Assembly: GCF_000948975.2 (NCBI RefSeq)
Contig: NZ_CP059735.1
Span: 2,790,001 to 2,854,000, forward strand
Direction of reading: 5' to 3'
Source: Thalassomonas actiniarum
Lineage (GTDB): Bacteria; Pseudomonadota; Gammaproteobacteria; Enterobacterales; Alteromonadaceae
DNA length: 64,000 bases
The notes beneath the pieces were generated by a model. The model searched no databases and was not told the DNA's origin. It saw only the letters and a program-made list of their open reading frames with translations. Every line of letters starts with the position of its first letter. Positions within the stretch are counted from its first letter, which is position 1. Of the stretch, positions 55,427-64,000 are shown one piece after another. The translations under genes were made by a program, and so were the position numbers.

Positions 55427-56635
55427 CTACTGACGAATATTTGCTAAGAACGATTTGCCGTATGCCATTTTTTCTAAATCAAACATGTCGGCAATGGTTT
55501 GACCTAAATCGGCAAAAGTACTGCGCTCTCCCAGCGGTACCGAGGGCATACCTTTAGCATAAGCTATTACAGGCACATACTCCCGGGTATGGTCATTGCC
55601 TTGCCAGGTAGGGTCACAGCCGTGGTCTGAAGTTAAAAACAGGATATCGTCATCGCGCAGCTGCTGGTAGATATCTTCTAATCTGACATCTAAGTATTCC
55701 AGCGCTTCGCCATAACCGACGGGGTCGCGTCTGTGGCCAAAGTCCTGATCGAAATTCACCAGGTTGGTAAAGATAATGCTGTTTTCATCCGCGCTTTCGA
55801 GATGACTTATCGTGGCATCAATCAGCGCCGGCAAGCCACTGGCCTTGGTTTTTTCTGTGATCCCCTGGTGGGCAAAGATATCGGCAATTTTACCGACACT
55901 GATCACATTGCCTTTTTCGGCCATCTTATCCAGTACCGTCGGTGCCGGCGGTAAAACGGAATAATCGCGGCGGTTACCGGTGCGTTCAAAGTCTTCGCTG
56001 TTGGTGCCGACAAAGGGGCGGGCAATGACCCGGCCGATATTCATGTCTTCGAGTACTTCACGGACATCTTCACAATATTTATAGAGGTTATCTAAACCAA
56101 AGTGCTCTTCATGGGCGGCGATCTGAAAGACGCTGTCCGCCGAGGTATAACAAATCGGGGTACCGGTGCGGATATGCTCTTCGCCTAAATCGGCGATAAT
56201 GTTGGTGCCGGAAGCATGGCAATTACCCAATATGGCTGGAATACCGGTTTTTTGATAAATCTTTTCCAGCAAGTCTTGCGGGAAGCTGTTTTCTTTATCG
56301 CGGAAATAACCCCAGTCAAACAAGACCGGCACGCCGGCCATTTCCCAGTGACCACTGGGAGTATCTTTACCTGTGCTGATCTCTGCGGCATAACCGTAGG
56401 CGCCTTTGCTCGGCGCTTCACCTTTATAAGGGAAGCTGCGACTAGATGCCTGCTCACATGCCTTTACTAAACCAAGGGCGGCAAGGTTAGGAATATTTAA
56501 CGGTACGCCTTTTTCTTGAAAATACGCATCGGCAAGGTTGGCAAACGTATTTGCCGAAACATCACCAAACTGCTCTGCGTCAGGGGCACTGCCAAGACCA
56601 AAACCATCCACAACTAAAATAATTGCTCGAGCCAC
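55427..56635 (-). CDS. deoB: Phosphopentomutase
   Basis: Converts (deoxy)ribose 1-phosphate to 5-phosphate, linking DeoA/DeoD to DeoC. 402 aa, alkaline-phosphatase-superfamily fold: metal residues in [13 protein letters not shown] (Asp9), [18 protein letters not shown] and DHTREYVP. Separate from the other deo genes and divergent from xdhABC across a 405-base spacer with a 50-base inverted repeat. Confidence 0.96.
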   Translation of the reverse strand: MARAIILVVDGFGLGSAPDAEQFGDVSANTFANLADAYFQEKGVPLNIPNLAALGLVKACEQASSRSFPYKGEAPSKGAYGYAAEISTGKDTPSGHWEMAGVPVLFDWGYFRDKENSFPQDLLEKIYQKTGIPAILGNCHASGTNIIADLGEEHIRTGTPICYTSADSVFQIAAHEEHFGLDNLYKYCEDVREVLEDMNIGRVIARPFVGTNSEDFERTGNRRDYSVLPPAPTVLDKMAEKGNVISVGKIADIFAHQGITEKTKASGLPALIDATISHLESADENSIIFTNLVNFDQDFGHRRDPVGYGEALEYLDVRLEDIYQQLRDDDILFLTSDHGCDPTWQGNDHTREYVPVIAYAKGMPSVPLGERSTFADLGQTIADMFDLEKMAYGKSFLANIRQ

Positions 56636-56775
56636 TCAATTCTCCAAAAGATAAAAACACGCCAAATAGCGCGATAAATCAACACAGCGGGCTAAAAAAC
56701 AGCCAAAGCCTGTTAATTCAGGTACTACAGGGCATTATGATAACACTTTTATCGACTTTCGATAAACATTAATCA

Positions 56776-56825
56776 TATAAGATATTTAAAACTTGACACA
56801 ACTGTCAAGTTTTAAATATCTTATA
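56776..56825. repeat. 50-base perfect inverted repeat between deoB and xdhA
   Basis: Two 23-base arms (56776-56798 and 56803-56825) are exactly complementary, loop CAAC. The centre holds TTGACACAACTGTCAA. The arms are AT-rich. It lies 140 bases upstream of deoB and 215 upstream of xdhA, the 405-base spacer (56636-57040) otherwise showing only promoter-like boxes such as TTGACA at 56869. Confidence 0.9.
56793..56808. promoter_or_regulatory. TTGACA-N4-TGTCAA operator before deoB
   Basis: TTGACACAACTGTCAA sits at the centre of the larger inverted repeat. Same half-sites as the motifs at 37041 and 46862. Confidence 0.65.
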
Positions 56826-57040
56826 AACACACAATTAATCACCCATTGATTTTTTAGATGGGATTACTTGACAAAAGTTTAAAAAACGGCACAGGGGAAT
56901 TTTCCCTTGCACTTGCCTTTCGGTGAAACTTTGCTTTTCTTAAATTAGAGACGGGCAAGCTTGAACATGAGTCAATAAAACAAAGTGCGCACTGGCGCCA
57001 ATAAGTAATTGAACTTTCAAGTATTTGATGGAAATCAAGC

Positions 57041-58501
57041 ATGACAGACAACACAATCCGCTTTCTCCTTAATGATGAACTCATCATCTTGGAAAATATC
57101 GATCCCAATTTAACCGTACTGCAATACCTGAGGGACATTCGTTTTCAGTCCGGCACCAAGGAGGGCTGTGCCTCCGGCGACTGCGGCGCCTGTACCGTGG
57201 TGCTCGCCGAACTGGCAGGAGAAGAGTTTAACGAACTCAACTATAAATCCGCCAATGCCTGTATTTTATTTGTCGGCAGTTTGCACGGCAAGCAATTGAT
57301 CACGGTAGAACACTTAAAAGAGGGCGAAGCCTTGCACCCGGTGCAGCAGGCCATTGTCGATTTTCACGGCTCCCAATGCGGCTTTTGTACCCCGGGTTTT
57401 GTAATGTCTTCTTTTGCTTTGCATAAAGCGGTGAGTAGTCCGGACCGGGCTCAAGTGGTGGAAGCTTTGGCGGGCAATTTATGCCGCTGTACCGGTTACC
57501 GTTCTATCATAGATGCGGCTATGGCTTCCAGCGCAGATGCCGCTCCCGACAGTTTTGCCCGTCATTACCATCAAACGGTTGCCGAACTTAAAAAAATCCA
57601 TTTACAATCTGAAGCACAGCTTAGCGCATCCGGACACCATTTCTATTCACCGACCAACATCGACCAGCTTGCCAACTACCTGTTAGCGCACCCCAAAGCT
57701 ACCTTGCTTGGCGGCGGTACCGATCTGGCTTTAAGTGTTACCCAGCAGCTTAATACCATAGATAAGCTGGTATATTTGGGCAATGTTAAAGAGCTTAATG
57801 GCCTGAGAGAAACCGAAGAGAGTATTATCGTCGGCTCAGCTGTGCCTTACAGCCTGTTCACCCCGTTACTACATCAGCAATATCCAGAGCTTGGCGAGAT
57901 GATTGAGCGTATCGGTTCTACCCAAATCCGCAATAACGGTACCCTGGGCGGCAATATCGGCAATGCTTCTCCTATCGGTGATATGCCGCCGGCGTTAATT
58001 GCTTTAGGGGCCACCATGACCCTCAGGTGCGGTAACAGTACCCGGGAAATGCCGGTTGAAGATTACTTTAAAGGTTATAAGGTCACAGATCTTGCCGAGT
58101 CCGAATTTATCCAGGATATCACCATTCCCAAGGCTAAAGCCGGCCAGGAGTGCAAAGTGTATAAGATTTCTAAGCGTATTGATGATGATATCTCCGCGGT
58201 ATTGGCGGCGATCTCCATCGAAATAGAGCAAGATAGTGTGAAAAATGTGTCAATCGCTTATGGCGGTATGGCCGCGATTCCTCAAAGGGCGGCTGCCTGT
58301 GAAGCAGCCTTAAAAGGCCAGCCGTGGACGCAAACGAGCATAGATGCGGCGAAACAGGCGTTAACGCAAGACTTCCAGCCAATGTCCGATGTCCGTGCCT
58401 CCGATAAATACCGTATGACAGTAGCGCAGAATATTTTACAGAAATGTTTTTTTGAGCTGCAAAACCGCCATGTTGAAACAAGAGTAGTGAATTATGCGTA
58501 G
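57041..58501 (+). CDS. xdhA: Xanthine dehydrogenase small subunit (2Fe-2S, FAD)
   Basis: Part of the molybdenum hydroxylase that oxidises hypoxanthine and xanthine to urate. 486 aa: N-terminal ferredoxin cluster CASGDCGACTVV (Cys43, 48, 51), second cluster CGFCTPGF and LCRCTGYR, then an FAD domain with LLGGGTDLAL and NGTLGGNIGNASPIGDMPP. GGAAAT lies eight bases before the ATG. Stop overlaps the xdhB start by eight bases; one operon xdhA-xdhB-xdhC. Confidence 0.96.
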   Translation: MTDNTIRFLLNDELIILENIDPNLTVLQYLRDIRFQSGTKEGCASGDCGACTVVLAELAGEEFNELNYKSANACILFVGSLHGKQLITVEHLKEGEALHPVQQAIVDFHGSQCGFCTPGFVMSSFALHKAVSSPDRAQVVEALAGNLCRCTGYRSIIDAAMASSADAAPDSFARHYHQTVAELKKIHLQSEAQLSASGHHFYSPTNIDQLANYLLAHPKATLLGGGTDLALSVTQQLNTIDKLVYLGNVKELNGLRETEESIIVGSAVPYSLFTPLLHQQYPELGEMIERIGSTQIRNNGTLGGNIGNASPIGDMPPALIALGATMTLRCGNSTREMPVEDYFKGYKVTDLAESEFIQDITIPKAKAGQECKVYKISKRIDDDISAVLAAISIEIEQDSVKNVSIAYGGMAAIPQRAAACEAALKGQPWTQTSIDAAKQALTQDFQPMSDVRASDKYRMTVAQNILQKCFFELQNRHVETRVVNYA

Positions 58502-60875
58502 TCTTAAAAAAGTTGAGCAACAAAGCGCCCGGGAAAGTATTCAAGACCCGGGCATGGGCGGCGTTGGCCGCAGCAAAAAACATGAAAGTGCCGACAAACA
58601 TGTCTCCGGCGAAGCGGTTTATATTGACGACAGGCCGGAATTGCGCGGCCAGTTACATGCCGCGGTAGGCCAAAGCCAGTTTGCCCGTGCCCGTATTAAA
58701 AGCATGGATTTAAGCGCGGTTAAAGCCGCCGAAGGGGTCAAAGCGGTGATCACCGTTAAAGATGTGCCCGGCCATGTCGATATCGGGCCTGTTTTCCCCG
58801 GTGATCCCGTGTTGGCGTTAGACGAGGTGGAATACCTGGGACAACCGCTATTTGCGGTGGCGGCCACCAGCCATGATCTGGCGCGTAAAGCTGCCTTGCT
58901 TGCCAAAGTAGAATATGAAGAATTAGAGCCGGTATTAACGGTTAAAGATGCCCTGGCTAAACAACATTTTGTCCGTCCGCCTTTTACCATGCAAAGAGGG
59001 GATTCGGCAGCAGCTATCGACTCGGCAAAACATGTGTTAAGCGGCGAGATCAGTGTTGGCGGTCAGGAGCATTTTTATCTTGAAGGCCAGGTATCCACCG
59101 CCGAGCCGACAGAAGATGGCGGCATGACGATATTTTCCTCTTCCCAGCATCCCAGTGAAGTGCAGAAGCTGGTGGCGGAAGTTCTGGATGTGCCCCTTAA
59201 TAAAATCACCGTCGATACCCGGCGCATGGGGGGCGGTTTCGGTGGCAAAGAAACCCAGGCAGCCCCATGGGCCTGTATCGCCGCCTTGCTGGCGAATAAG
59301 TGTCAATTGCCGGTGAAAATGAAATTAAGCCGCAGCGACGACATGTGTTTAACCGGTAAACGTCATCCTTTTGAAAACAACTATCAGGTCGGTTTTGACG
59401 ACAGTGGCCGTATCCAGGGCATAGATATTACCGTGAACGGCAATTGCGGTTATTCCCCGGATCTTTCCGATGCCATTGTCGACCGGGCCATGTTCCATTC
59501 CGATAATGCCTATTATCTGGATAATGCCACCGTGACCGGCAACCGCTGTAAAACCAATACCGTTTCCCACACCGCTTATCGCGGTTTTGGCGGCCCGCAG
59601 GGCATGATGACCATAGAAATGGTAATGGATGATATCGCCCGTCATTTAGGTAAAGATCCGCTGGAAATCCGTAAAATCAACCTTTACGGTCACGGCGAGC
59701 GTAATATTACCCACTATCATCAAACGGTAGAGCACAACAATCTGGATAAGCTGATCGACTCCCTGGAGCAAAGCAGCGACTACCAGGCCCGCCGTAAGCA
59801 AATCAGCGAATTTAACAAGGAAAATACCATACTGAAAAAAGGTATTGCCTTAACGCCGGTAAAATTCGGCATTTCCTTTACCGTGCAGCACCTTAACCAG
59901 GCAGGTGCCCTGGTGCATATTTATACCGACGGTACTATCCATTTAAACCATGGCGGTACCGAAATGGGGCAGGGGCTGTTTACTAAGGTGGCGCAAATTG
60001 TTGCCGAAGAATTCCAGGTGGATGTTGATACCATAGGGGTATCGGCAACCCGTACCGATAAGGTACCTAATACCTCGCCGACGGCAGCGTCATCCGGTAC
60101 CGACTTAAACGGTAAAGCGGCGCAAAATGCCGCCATCACCTTGAAAAAACGTTTGGTTGACTTTGCCGCCGAACATTTCAATGTTGAAACAGAGCAGGTG
60201 ATATTTGCCGATAACCAGGTGCATATCGGCGCAGAAGTCGGCAAGAAGACCATGGCATTTGCCGAGCTTATTCAGCTGGCCTATATGAACCGGGTATCGC
60301 TATCTTCTACCGGCTATTATAAAACCCCGAAAATTCATTTTGACCGTGAAACCGCCAAGGGCCGACCGTTTTTCTATTATGCCAACGGCGCCGCAGTCTC
60401 TGAGGTCTTGATCGATACCCTGACCGGCGAATACAAGCTGCTGCGCGCCGATATTTTGCATGATGTCGGTAAGTCGTTGAACCCCAGCATTGATATCGGG
60501 CAAATCGAAGGGGCCTTTATCCAGGGCATGGGCTGGTTAACCACGGAAGAGCTGATGTGGAACGATAAGGGACGTTTGCTCAGCAATAACCCGGCAACCT
60601 ACAAAATCCCTGCCATCAGCGATGCGCCGGTAGACTTTAATGTTGCCTTATTGCCGGACGATCCCAACAAAGAGCACACGGTTTACAATTCTAAAGCCGT
60701 GGGCGAGCCGCCGTTTATGCTGGGGATCAGTGTCTGGTCGGCGATTAAAGATGCCGTTGCCAGTGTTGCCGACTATCAAGTCAGTCCTAAGTTAAATACC
60801 CCGGCGACCCCGGAAAAAGTGTTGTGGGCGGTGCAGGATATGCAAAAAGCCGCACTTGATAAGAGCGGGGCCTAA
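58494..60875 (+). CDS. xdhB: Xanthine dehydrogenase molybdopterin-binding subunit
   Basis: The catalytic subunit, 793 aa. Seen: GGGFGGKETQAA (Moco contact), AYRGFGGPQGM, HGGTEMGQGLFTKVAQ, TSPTAASSGTDLNG and the catalytic Glu in KAVGEPPFMLG. Overlaps xdhA, four bases before xdhC. Supplies urate for the genes that follow. Confidence 0.96.
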   Translation: MRSLKKVEQQSARESIQDPGMGGVGRSKKHESADKHVSGEAVYIDDRPELRGQLHAAVGQSQFARARIKSMDLSAVKAAEGVKAVITVKDVPGHVDIGPVFPGDPVLALDEVEYLGQPLFAVAATSHDLARKAALLAKVEYEELEPVLTVKDALAKQHFVRPPFTMQRGDSAAAIDSAKHVLSGEISVGGQEHFYLEGQVSTAEPTEDGGMTIFSSSQHPSEVQKLVAEVLDVPLNKITVDTRRMGGGFGGKETQAAPWACIAALLANKCQLPVKMKLSRSDDMCLTGKRHPFENNYQVGFDDSGRIQGIDITVNGNCGYSPDLSDAIVDRAMFHSDNAYYLDNATVTGNRCKTNTVSHTAYRGFGGPQGMMTIEMVMDDIARHLGKDPLEIRKINLYGHGERNITHYHQTVEHNNLDKLIDSLEQSSDYQARRKQISEFNKENTILKKGIALTPVKFGISFTVQHLNQAGALVHIYTDGTIHLNHGGTEMGQGLFTKVAQIVAEEFQVDVDTIGVSATRTDKVPNTSPTAASSGTDLNGKAAQNAAITLKKRLVDFAAEHFNVETEQVIFADNQVHIGAEVGKKTMAFAELIQLAYMNRVSLSSTGYYKTPKIHFDRETAKGRPFFYYANGAAVSEVLIDTLTGEYKLLRADILHDVGKSLNPSIDIGQIEGAFIQGMGWLTTEELMWNDKGRLLSNNPATYKIPAISDAPVDFNVALLPDDPNKEHTVYNSKAVGEPPFMLGISVWSAIKDAVASVADYQVSPKLNTPATPEKVLWAVQDMQKAALDKSGA

Positions 60876-60879
60876 GATC

Positions 60880-61803
60880 ATGAACACCAACTGGGTGAAT
60901 GCCCTGCATCAGTTAAATCAGCAGGGTGAAGCTTATGTGCTGGTTACCCTGGTTGGGGTATCGGGCTCGACGCCGCGTAACAGCGGCACAAAAATGGTGA
61001 TCACCGCCGATAATATCTACGACACCATAGGCGGCGGTCATTTAGAGCATAAAACCATTGCCCATGCCCATAAAATGTTGGCCAGCGGTGAGGAAACTCA
61101 GCAATTAGAGCATTTTCAGCTTGGCACGCATCTCGGGCAATGCTGCGGCGGCACCGCCAGCGTTTTATTTGAATACTTTGCCGCCAGTACGGTGAATATC
61201 ATGCTTTTTGGCGCCGGTCATGTCGGCAAGGCGTTGGTGAAAATCCTCTCGGCTTTGCCGTGCAAAGTGCATTGGGTGGACAGCCGCGAGCAGGAATTCC
61301 CAGCCGCGGGCGAGATGAAAAATTACCATAATGTCAATCAGGTAATGAGCGAATTCCCCTGTGATGAAATTGCGGCTATGCCCGCCAATAGTTATTACAT
61401 TGTGATGACCCATAACCACCAGCTGGATTTTGAATTGTGCCAGTCGGTACTGGCACGGCAAGATTTTCGTTATCTTGGCCTGATCGCATCCGATACCAAA
61501 TGGCGCAGGTTCCAGCAAAGGTTCAAGCACAGGGAAATTGATCAGCAGCAGGTTGCCCGTATGAATTGCCCGATAGGCCTGAGTGCCGTGCCGGGCAAAA
61601 CCCCGATGGAGGTGGCGGTGTCGATCGCGGCTGAGGTGATTGGTCTTTACCATCAAAAGAACCAGGAAAACATCGAGCAACAAAGCTCGGGAGCTAAAGC
61701 CGAAAAAGCACCTGCAGCGAAAAAAGCCTCTTCCCAGCAGGGAGTACATTGGAAAGAGCTAAAACAGCTGCTCTTGGTTGAAGATGATAAAGATAACAGC
61801 TAA
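60880..61803 (+). CDS. xdhC: Xanthine dehydrogenase accessory protein XdhC
   Basis: Binds and sulfurates the molybdenum cofactor and inserts it into XdhB. From the ATG at 60880: N-terminal VTLVGVSGSTPRNSGTKM and LGQCCGGTASVLFEY, a Rossmann part IMLFGAGHVGKALVKIL and PIGLSAVPGKTPMEVAVSIAAE. The last 40 residues (SGAKAEKAPAAKKASS and on) are low-complexity and unusual for the family. A longer frame from 60856 is contained in xdhB and lacks support. Third gene of the operon; the allantoinase remnant starts nine bases later. Confidence 0.94.
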   Translation: MNTNWVNALHQLNQQGEAYVLVTLVGVSGSTPRNSGTKMVITADNIYDTIGGGHLEHKTIAHAHKMLASGEETQQLEHFQLGTHLGQCCGGTASVLFEYFAASTVNIMLFGAGHVGKALVKILSALPCKVHWVDSREQEFPAAGEMKNYHNVNQVMSEFPCDEIAAMPANSYYIVMTHNHQLDFELCQSVLARQDFRYLGLIASDTKWRRFQQRFKHREIDQQQVARMNCPIGLSAVPGKTPMEVAVSIAAEVIGLYHQKNQENIEQQSSGAKAEKAPAAKKASSQQGVHWKELKQLLLVEDDKDNS

Positions 61804-61812
61804 GACTCAACA

Positions 61813-62000
61813 GGCGGTATCACTGCTTTGGTAGATATGTCGTTAAATTATATCCCGGTCACCATAAATGAAGCGACTTTTCAGGATATGAAGGAAAGAG
61901 CGTGCTTGGCCGAGTGGAGAAAACCTATGTCCGCGCCGAGCTGGTCTACCGCGATGATGAATTTGTCGCAGCCCCTGTAGGGCGCCCGCTGATTAAGTAA
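61813..62000 (+). pseudogene. Allantoinase remnant
   Basis: Two short pieces read like allantoinase: GGITALVDMSLNYIPVTINE (61813-61872), the GGITTxxDMPLN-type part of the enzyme's first third, and, in another frame, LGRVEKTYVRAELVYRDDE then FVAAPVGRPLIK with TAA at 61998-62000, the typical C-terminal end. The N-terminus and the central metal-binding region are missing, so the gene was lost through large deletions. It sits between xdhC and allantoicase, where allB would be expected in a urate-to-ureide cluster. Confidence 0.75.
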
Positions 62001-62081
62001 CCAAGGCGGATAAAAAAAGAAGCAGCCTTTGGCTTTTATGCAGGCAGGGGCAGTAATTAATTGAGAAAATGGAAATAAATA

Positions 62082-63113
62082 ATGACTAAAAATGAAGAGT
62101 TAACTCAGCATTACAATACCCACTATGTCGATCTTGCCAGCGAGCGCATCGGCGGTGAAACCCTGGCCTGTAGCGATGATTTTTTTGCCGAAATGGAAAA
62201 CCTGCTAAAACCCGGACGCGGCATTTTTATTGACGATAAATACACAGAGCGCGGCAAGTGGATGGACGGCTGGGAATCCCGTCGCAGCTACGGTCGTGAT
62301 AACGGCAGGGAGTACGACTGGTGTATCATTCGTTTAGGTATCCCGGGTGTTATTTATGGCCTGGATGTCGATACTAACTTCTTCAGGGGCAATGCCCCGC
62401 AAACCGTTTCTGTGGAAGGGTGTGTCAGTGAAGGGCAGCCGGATGTCTCGACCCAGTGGCAAACCATTTTATCTCAAAGTCCGGTAGAGGCTCATAGCCA
62501 GAATTTCTTTGAAATCGACCCAAGTGCAACCGCCAATACTGCCTGGACCCATGTGCGCTTGAATATCTTCCCCGACGGCGGTGTCGCCCGTTTCAGGGTT
62601 TACGGGCAAGCCCAGGTGAACTGGAGCGAGTTTGTTGACGGTGAATTAATCGATCTGGCCTACATTAAAAACGGCGGCAAGGCGCTTTTGGTCAGCGACA
62701 TGTTTTTCAGTGATAAAAACAATTTGATCATGCCGGGACGCGGTAAAGACATGGGAGATGGCTGGGAAACCAAACGCCGTCGTGATCCGGGTCCCGACTG
62801 GTCGATTATCAAGCTGGCGGCGAAAGGTAATGTGCAAAAGGTGATCATAGATACCCATCACTTTAAAGGTAATTTCCCGGATCACTTCACCCTCGAAGGT
62901 ACGGTTTCTGACAGCGATGATTTCACTTCAGGTGAAAACGTCAGCTGGCAGCCGATTATCGAAAAAACCAAATTATACGCCCACCGCGAGCACTTGTTTT
63001 TAAAAGAAATTGTCGCGGATAAGGCCCAGGCCTTTACCCATGTGCGCCTAAATATTTTCCCCGACGGCGGTGTCAGCCGGATGCGGGTATTTGGCCACCG
63101 TGTCGATAAGTAA
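62082..63113 (+). CDS. alc: Allantoicase
   Basis: Hydrolyses allantoate to ureidoglycolate and urea. 343 aa with two homologous beta-jelly-roll repeats, each ending in the same signature: VRLNIFPDGGVARFRVYG near 178 and VRLNIFPDGGVSRMRVFG near 322, and each starting with a GRG..MGDGWE/KWMDGWESRR segment. ATG with GGAAAT upstream. Follows the allantoinase remnant, so allantoin must be opened by an enzyme elsewhere if the pathway works. Confidence 0.96.
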   Translation: MTKNEELTQHYNTHYVDLASERIGGETLACSDDFFAEMENLLKPGRGIFIDDKYTERGKWMDGWESRRSYGRDNGREYDWCIIRLGIPGVIYGLDVDTNFFRGNAPQTVSVEGCVSEGQPDVSTQWQTILSQSPVEAHSQNFFEIDPSATANTAWTHVRLNIFPDGGVARFRVYGQAQVNWSEFVDGELIDLAYIKNGGKALLVSDMFFSDKNNLIMPGRGKDMGDGWETKRRRDPGPDWSIIKLAAKGNVQKVIIDTHHFKGNFPDHFTLEGTVSDSDDFTSGENVSWQPIIEKTKLYAHREHLFLKEIVADKAQAFTHVRLNIFPDGGVSRMRVFGHRVDK

Positions 63114-63141
63114 CCGGGCAACAGTGAGCAGGAGTAGTTAA

Positions 63142-63651
63142 GTGACTTTACAAGAATTAAATTTGTTGCCCGAAAGTGATGCCAGCCATGCGTTTATGCA
63201 ATGTTGCACCGCAAGTACCTGGGTTAAGGCCATGGTGCAAAGCCGGCCGTTTGCAGATGAAGCGGCGTTATACCAGGCGGCGGATCAGCATTGGCAAGGG
63301 CTGAGTGAAAGCGATTATCTGGAAGCCTTCGAAGGCCATCCTAAAATCGGTGACGTTAACAGCCTCAGGGCCAAATACGCCAATACCAAAGCCCTGGCCA
63401 GCGGCGAGCAAAGTGCGGTCAATGTCGCGTCCGAGCAGGTATTAAATGACCTTGCCAAAGGCAACAGCGATTATGAAACCAAGTTTGGTTTTATTTTTAT
63501 TGTCTGTGCTACAGGCAAAAGCGCCGAACAGATGCTGGCGTTATTGCAGGCGCGCCTGCCCAATGAACGGGCGCAGGAATTAGCCAATGCCGCTGAAGAG
63601 CAGCGGAAAATTTTTCACCTGCGCTTAGACAAGTGCTTAGATAAAGTTTAG
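63142..63651 (+). CDS. uraD: OHCU decarboxylase
   Basis: 2-oxo-4-hydroxy-4-carboxy-5-ureidoimidazoline decarboxylase, giving S-allantoin. 169 aa. Catalytic His66 in FEGHPKIGD, then KFGFIFIVCATGKS and LPNERAQELANAAEEQRKI, all conserved. Start GTG at 63142 with AGGAG before it. 28 bases after alc; one unit with uraH. Confidence 0.95.
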   Translation: MTLQELNLLPESDASHAFMQCCTASTWVKAMVQSRPFADEAALYQAADQHWQGLSESDYLEAFEGHPKIGDVNSLRAKYANTKALASGEQSAVNVASEQVLNDLAKGNSDYETKFGFIFIVCATGKSAEQMLALLQARLPNERAQELANAAEEQRKIFHLRLDKCLDKV

Positions 63652-63661
63652 GGAAATCAAT

Positions 63662-64000
63662 ATGAGCCAAATTACCACCCATGTTTTAGATACCACCCGG
63701 GGCAAGCCGGGCGCAGAGATCCCGATCACTTTATATCAGCAAACAGCAGACGGCTGGCAACAGCTCGCCAGCGGCGTCACCAATGATGACGGCCGTATTG
63801 CCGGATTATTAGCAGATGAGCGTATTCTGGATGCCGGTATTTACCGTATGCATTTTGATACCAATGCTTATTTCGAGCGCATGGGCGATAAAGGTTTTTA
63901 TCCTTATGTCGATATTGTTTTTGAATTAAGTGCCGGCGGCGATCATTACCATATTCCGTTGTTGCTGACGGCTTATGGTTACTCCACCTACCGCGGCAGT
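63662..64000 (+). CDS. uraH: 5-hydroxyisourate hydrolase (transthyretin-like), reaches window edge
   Basis: Hydrolyses 5-hydroxyisourate to OHCU, the step before UraD. The frame starts with an ATG behind AGGGA and gives 113 residues to the last base of the window. The family signature THVLDTTRGKPGAEIP and the terminal YSTYRGS are both seen; since this tail usually ends the protein, only the stop codon lies outside. With uraD and alc it forms the urate end of the cluster; a urate hydroxylase/oxidase is not in the window. Confidence 0.94.
   Translation, partial: MSQITTHVLDTTRGKPGAEIPITLYQQTADGWQQLASGVTNDDGRIAGLLADERILDAGIYRMHFDTNAYFERMGDKGFYPYVDIVFELSAGGDHYHIPLLLTAYGYSTYRGS

Noticed and set aside
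56547-56562. PurR-box-like GGCAAACGTATTTGCC
   Set aside because: It lies inside the deoB coding sequence and encodes conserved residues; no promoter context.
61165-61749. 194-codon frame antisense to xdhC
   Set aside because: Antisense shadow; the sense frame has all XdhC motifs.

Overview
The window looks like a chromosomal segment of a marine gammaproteobacterium of the Alteromonadales, most likely Colwelliaceae (Thalassomonas/Thalassotalea-like). This is inferred from the mix of genes: MshQ-type surface proteins, a sortase-associated OmpA-like protein (PdsO), several large Oar-like TonB-dependent receptors, E. coli-like deo genes and DinG/Pol II proteins. No rRNA, tRNA, CRISPR array or intact insertion sequence was found.

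Layout. 1-12.7 kb: the 3' end of a pdsO-like gene, a class D beta-lactamase, two tandem MshQ-like surface proteins, and a giant secreted subtilase with a von Willebrand A domain whose N-terminus looks like a fused PEP-CTERM protein. 12.8-17.5 kb: divergent dinG and polB (DNA polymerase II) with a LexA-type box in front of polB. 17.6-26.6 kb: an accessory tract of small single genes (a candidate RiPP-like peptide, PhzF-like isomerase, acyltransferase, SymE-type toxin, two GNATs, an alpha/beta hydrolase, small membrane and secreted proteins). It includes three broken genes and a duplicated 3' gene fragment. 26.7-29.3 kb: cystathionine beta-lyase and an alpha-oxoamine-synthase-like enzyme.

29.4-56.7 kb is a coherent nucleic-acid and nucleoside salvage region. 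An alkaline phosphatase, an endonuclease/exonuclease/phosphatase-fold lipoprotein and a RutR-like TetR regulator lie in one direction. Three Oar-like TonB-dependent receptors, a CNT nucleoside permease and cdd, deoA, upp, tdk, deoC, udk, deoD, xapX and deoB follow, with aroG and a fourth TonB receptor interspersed. RutR-like palindromes (TTGACC-N4-GGTCAA) precede the regulator, two receptors and cdd-deoA. A second palindrome class (TTGACA-N4-TGTCAA) precedes udk-nup-deoC, receptor 2 and deoB. The proposed flow is: extracellular nucleotides are dephosphorylated outside the inner membrane, nucleosides cross the outer membrane through the receptors and the inner membrane through the CNT permease, then are deaminated, phosphorolysed and fed as deoxyribose phosphate into central metabolism.

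57-64 kb continues with purine-base breakdown: xdhA-xdhB-xdhC (hypoxanthine/xanthine to urate), a decayed allantoinase remnant, allantoicase, OHCU decarboxylase (uraD) and HIU hydrolase (uraH, running to the window edge). Several start codons were moved from the longest reading frame because the longer version runs through an operator or lacks a ribosome binding site.
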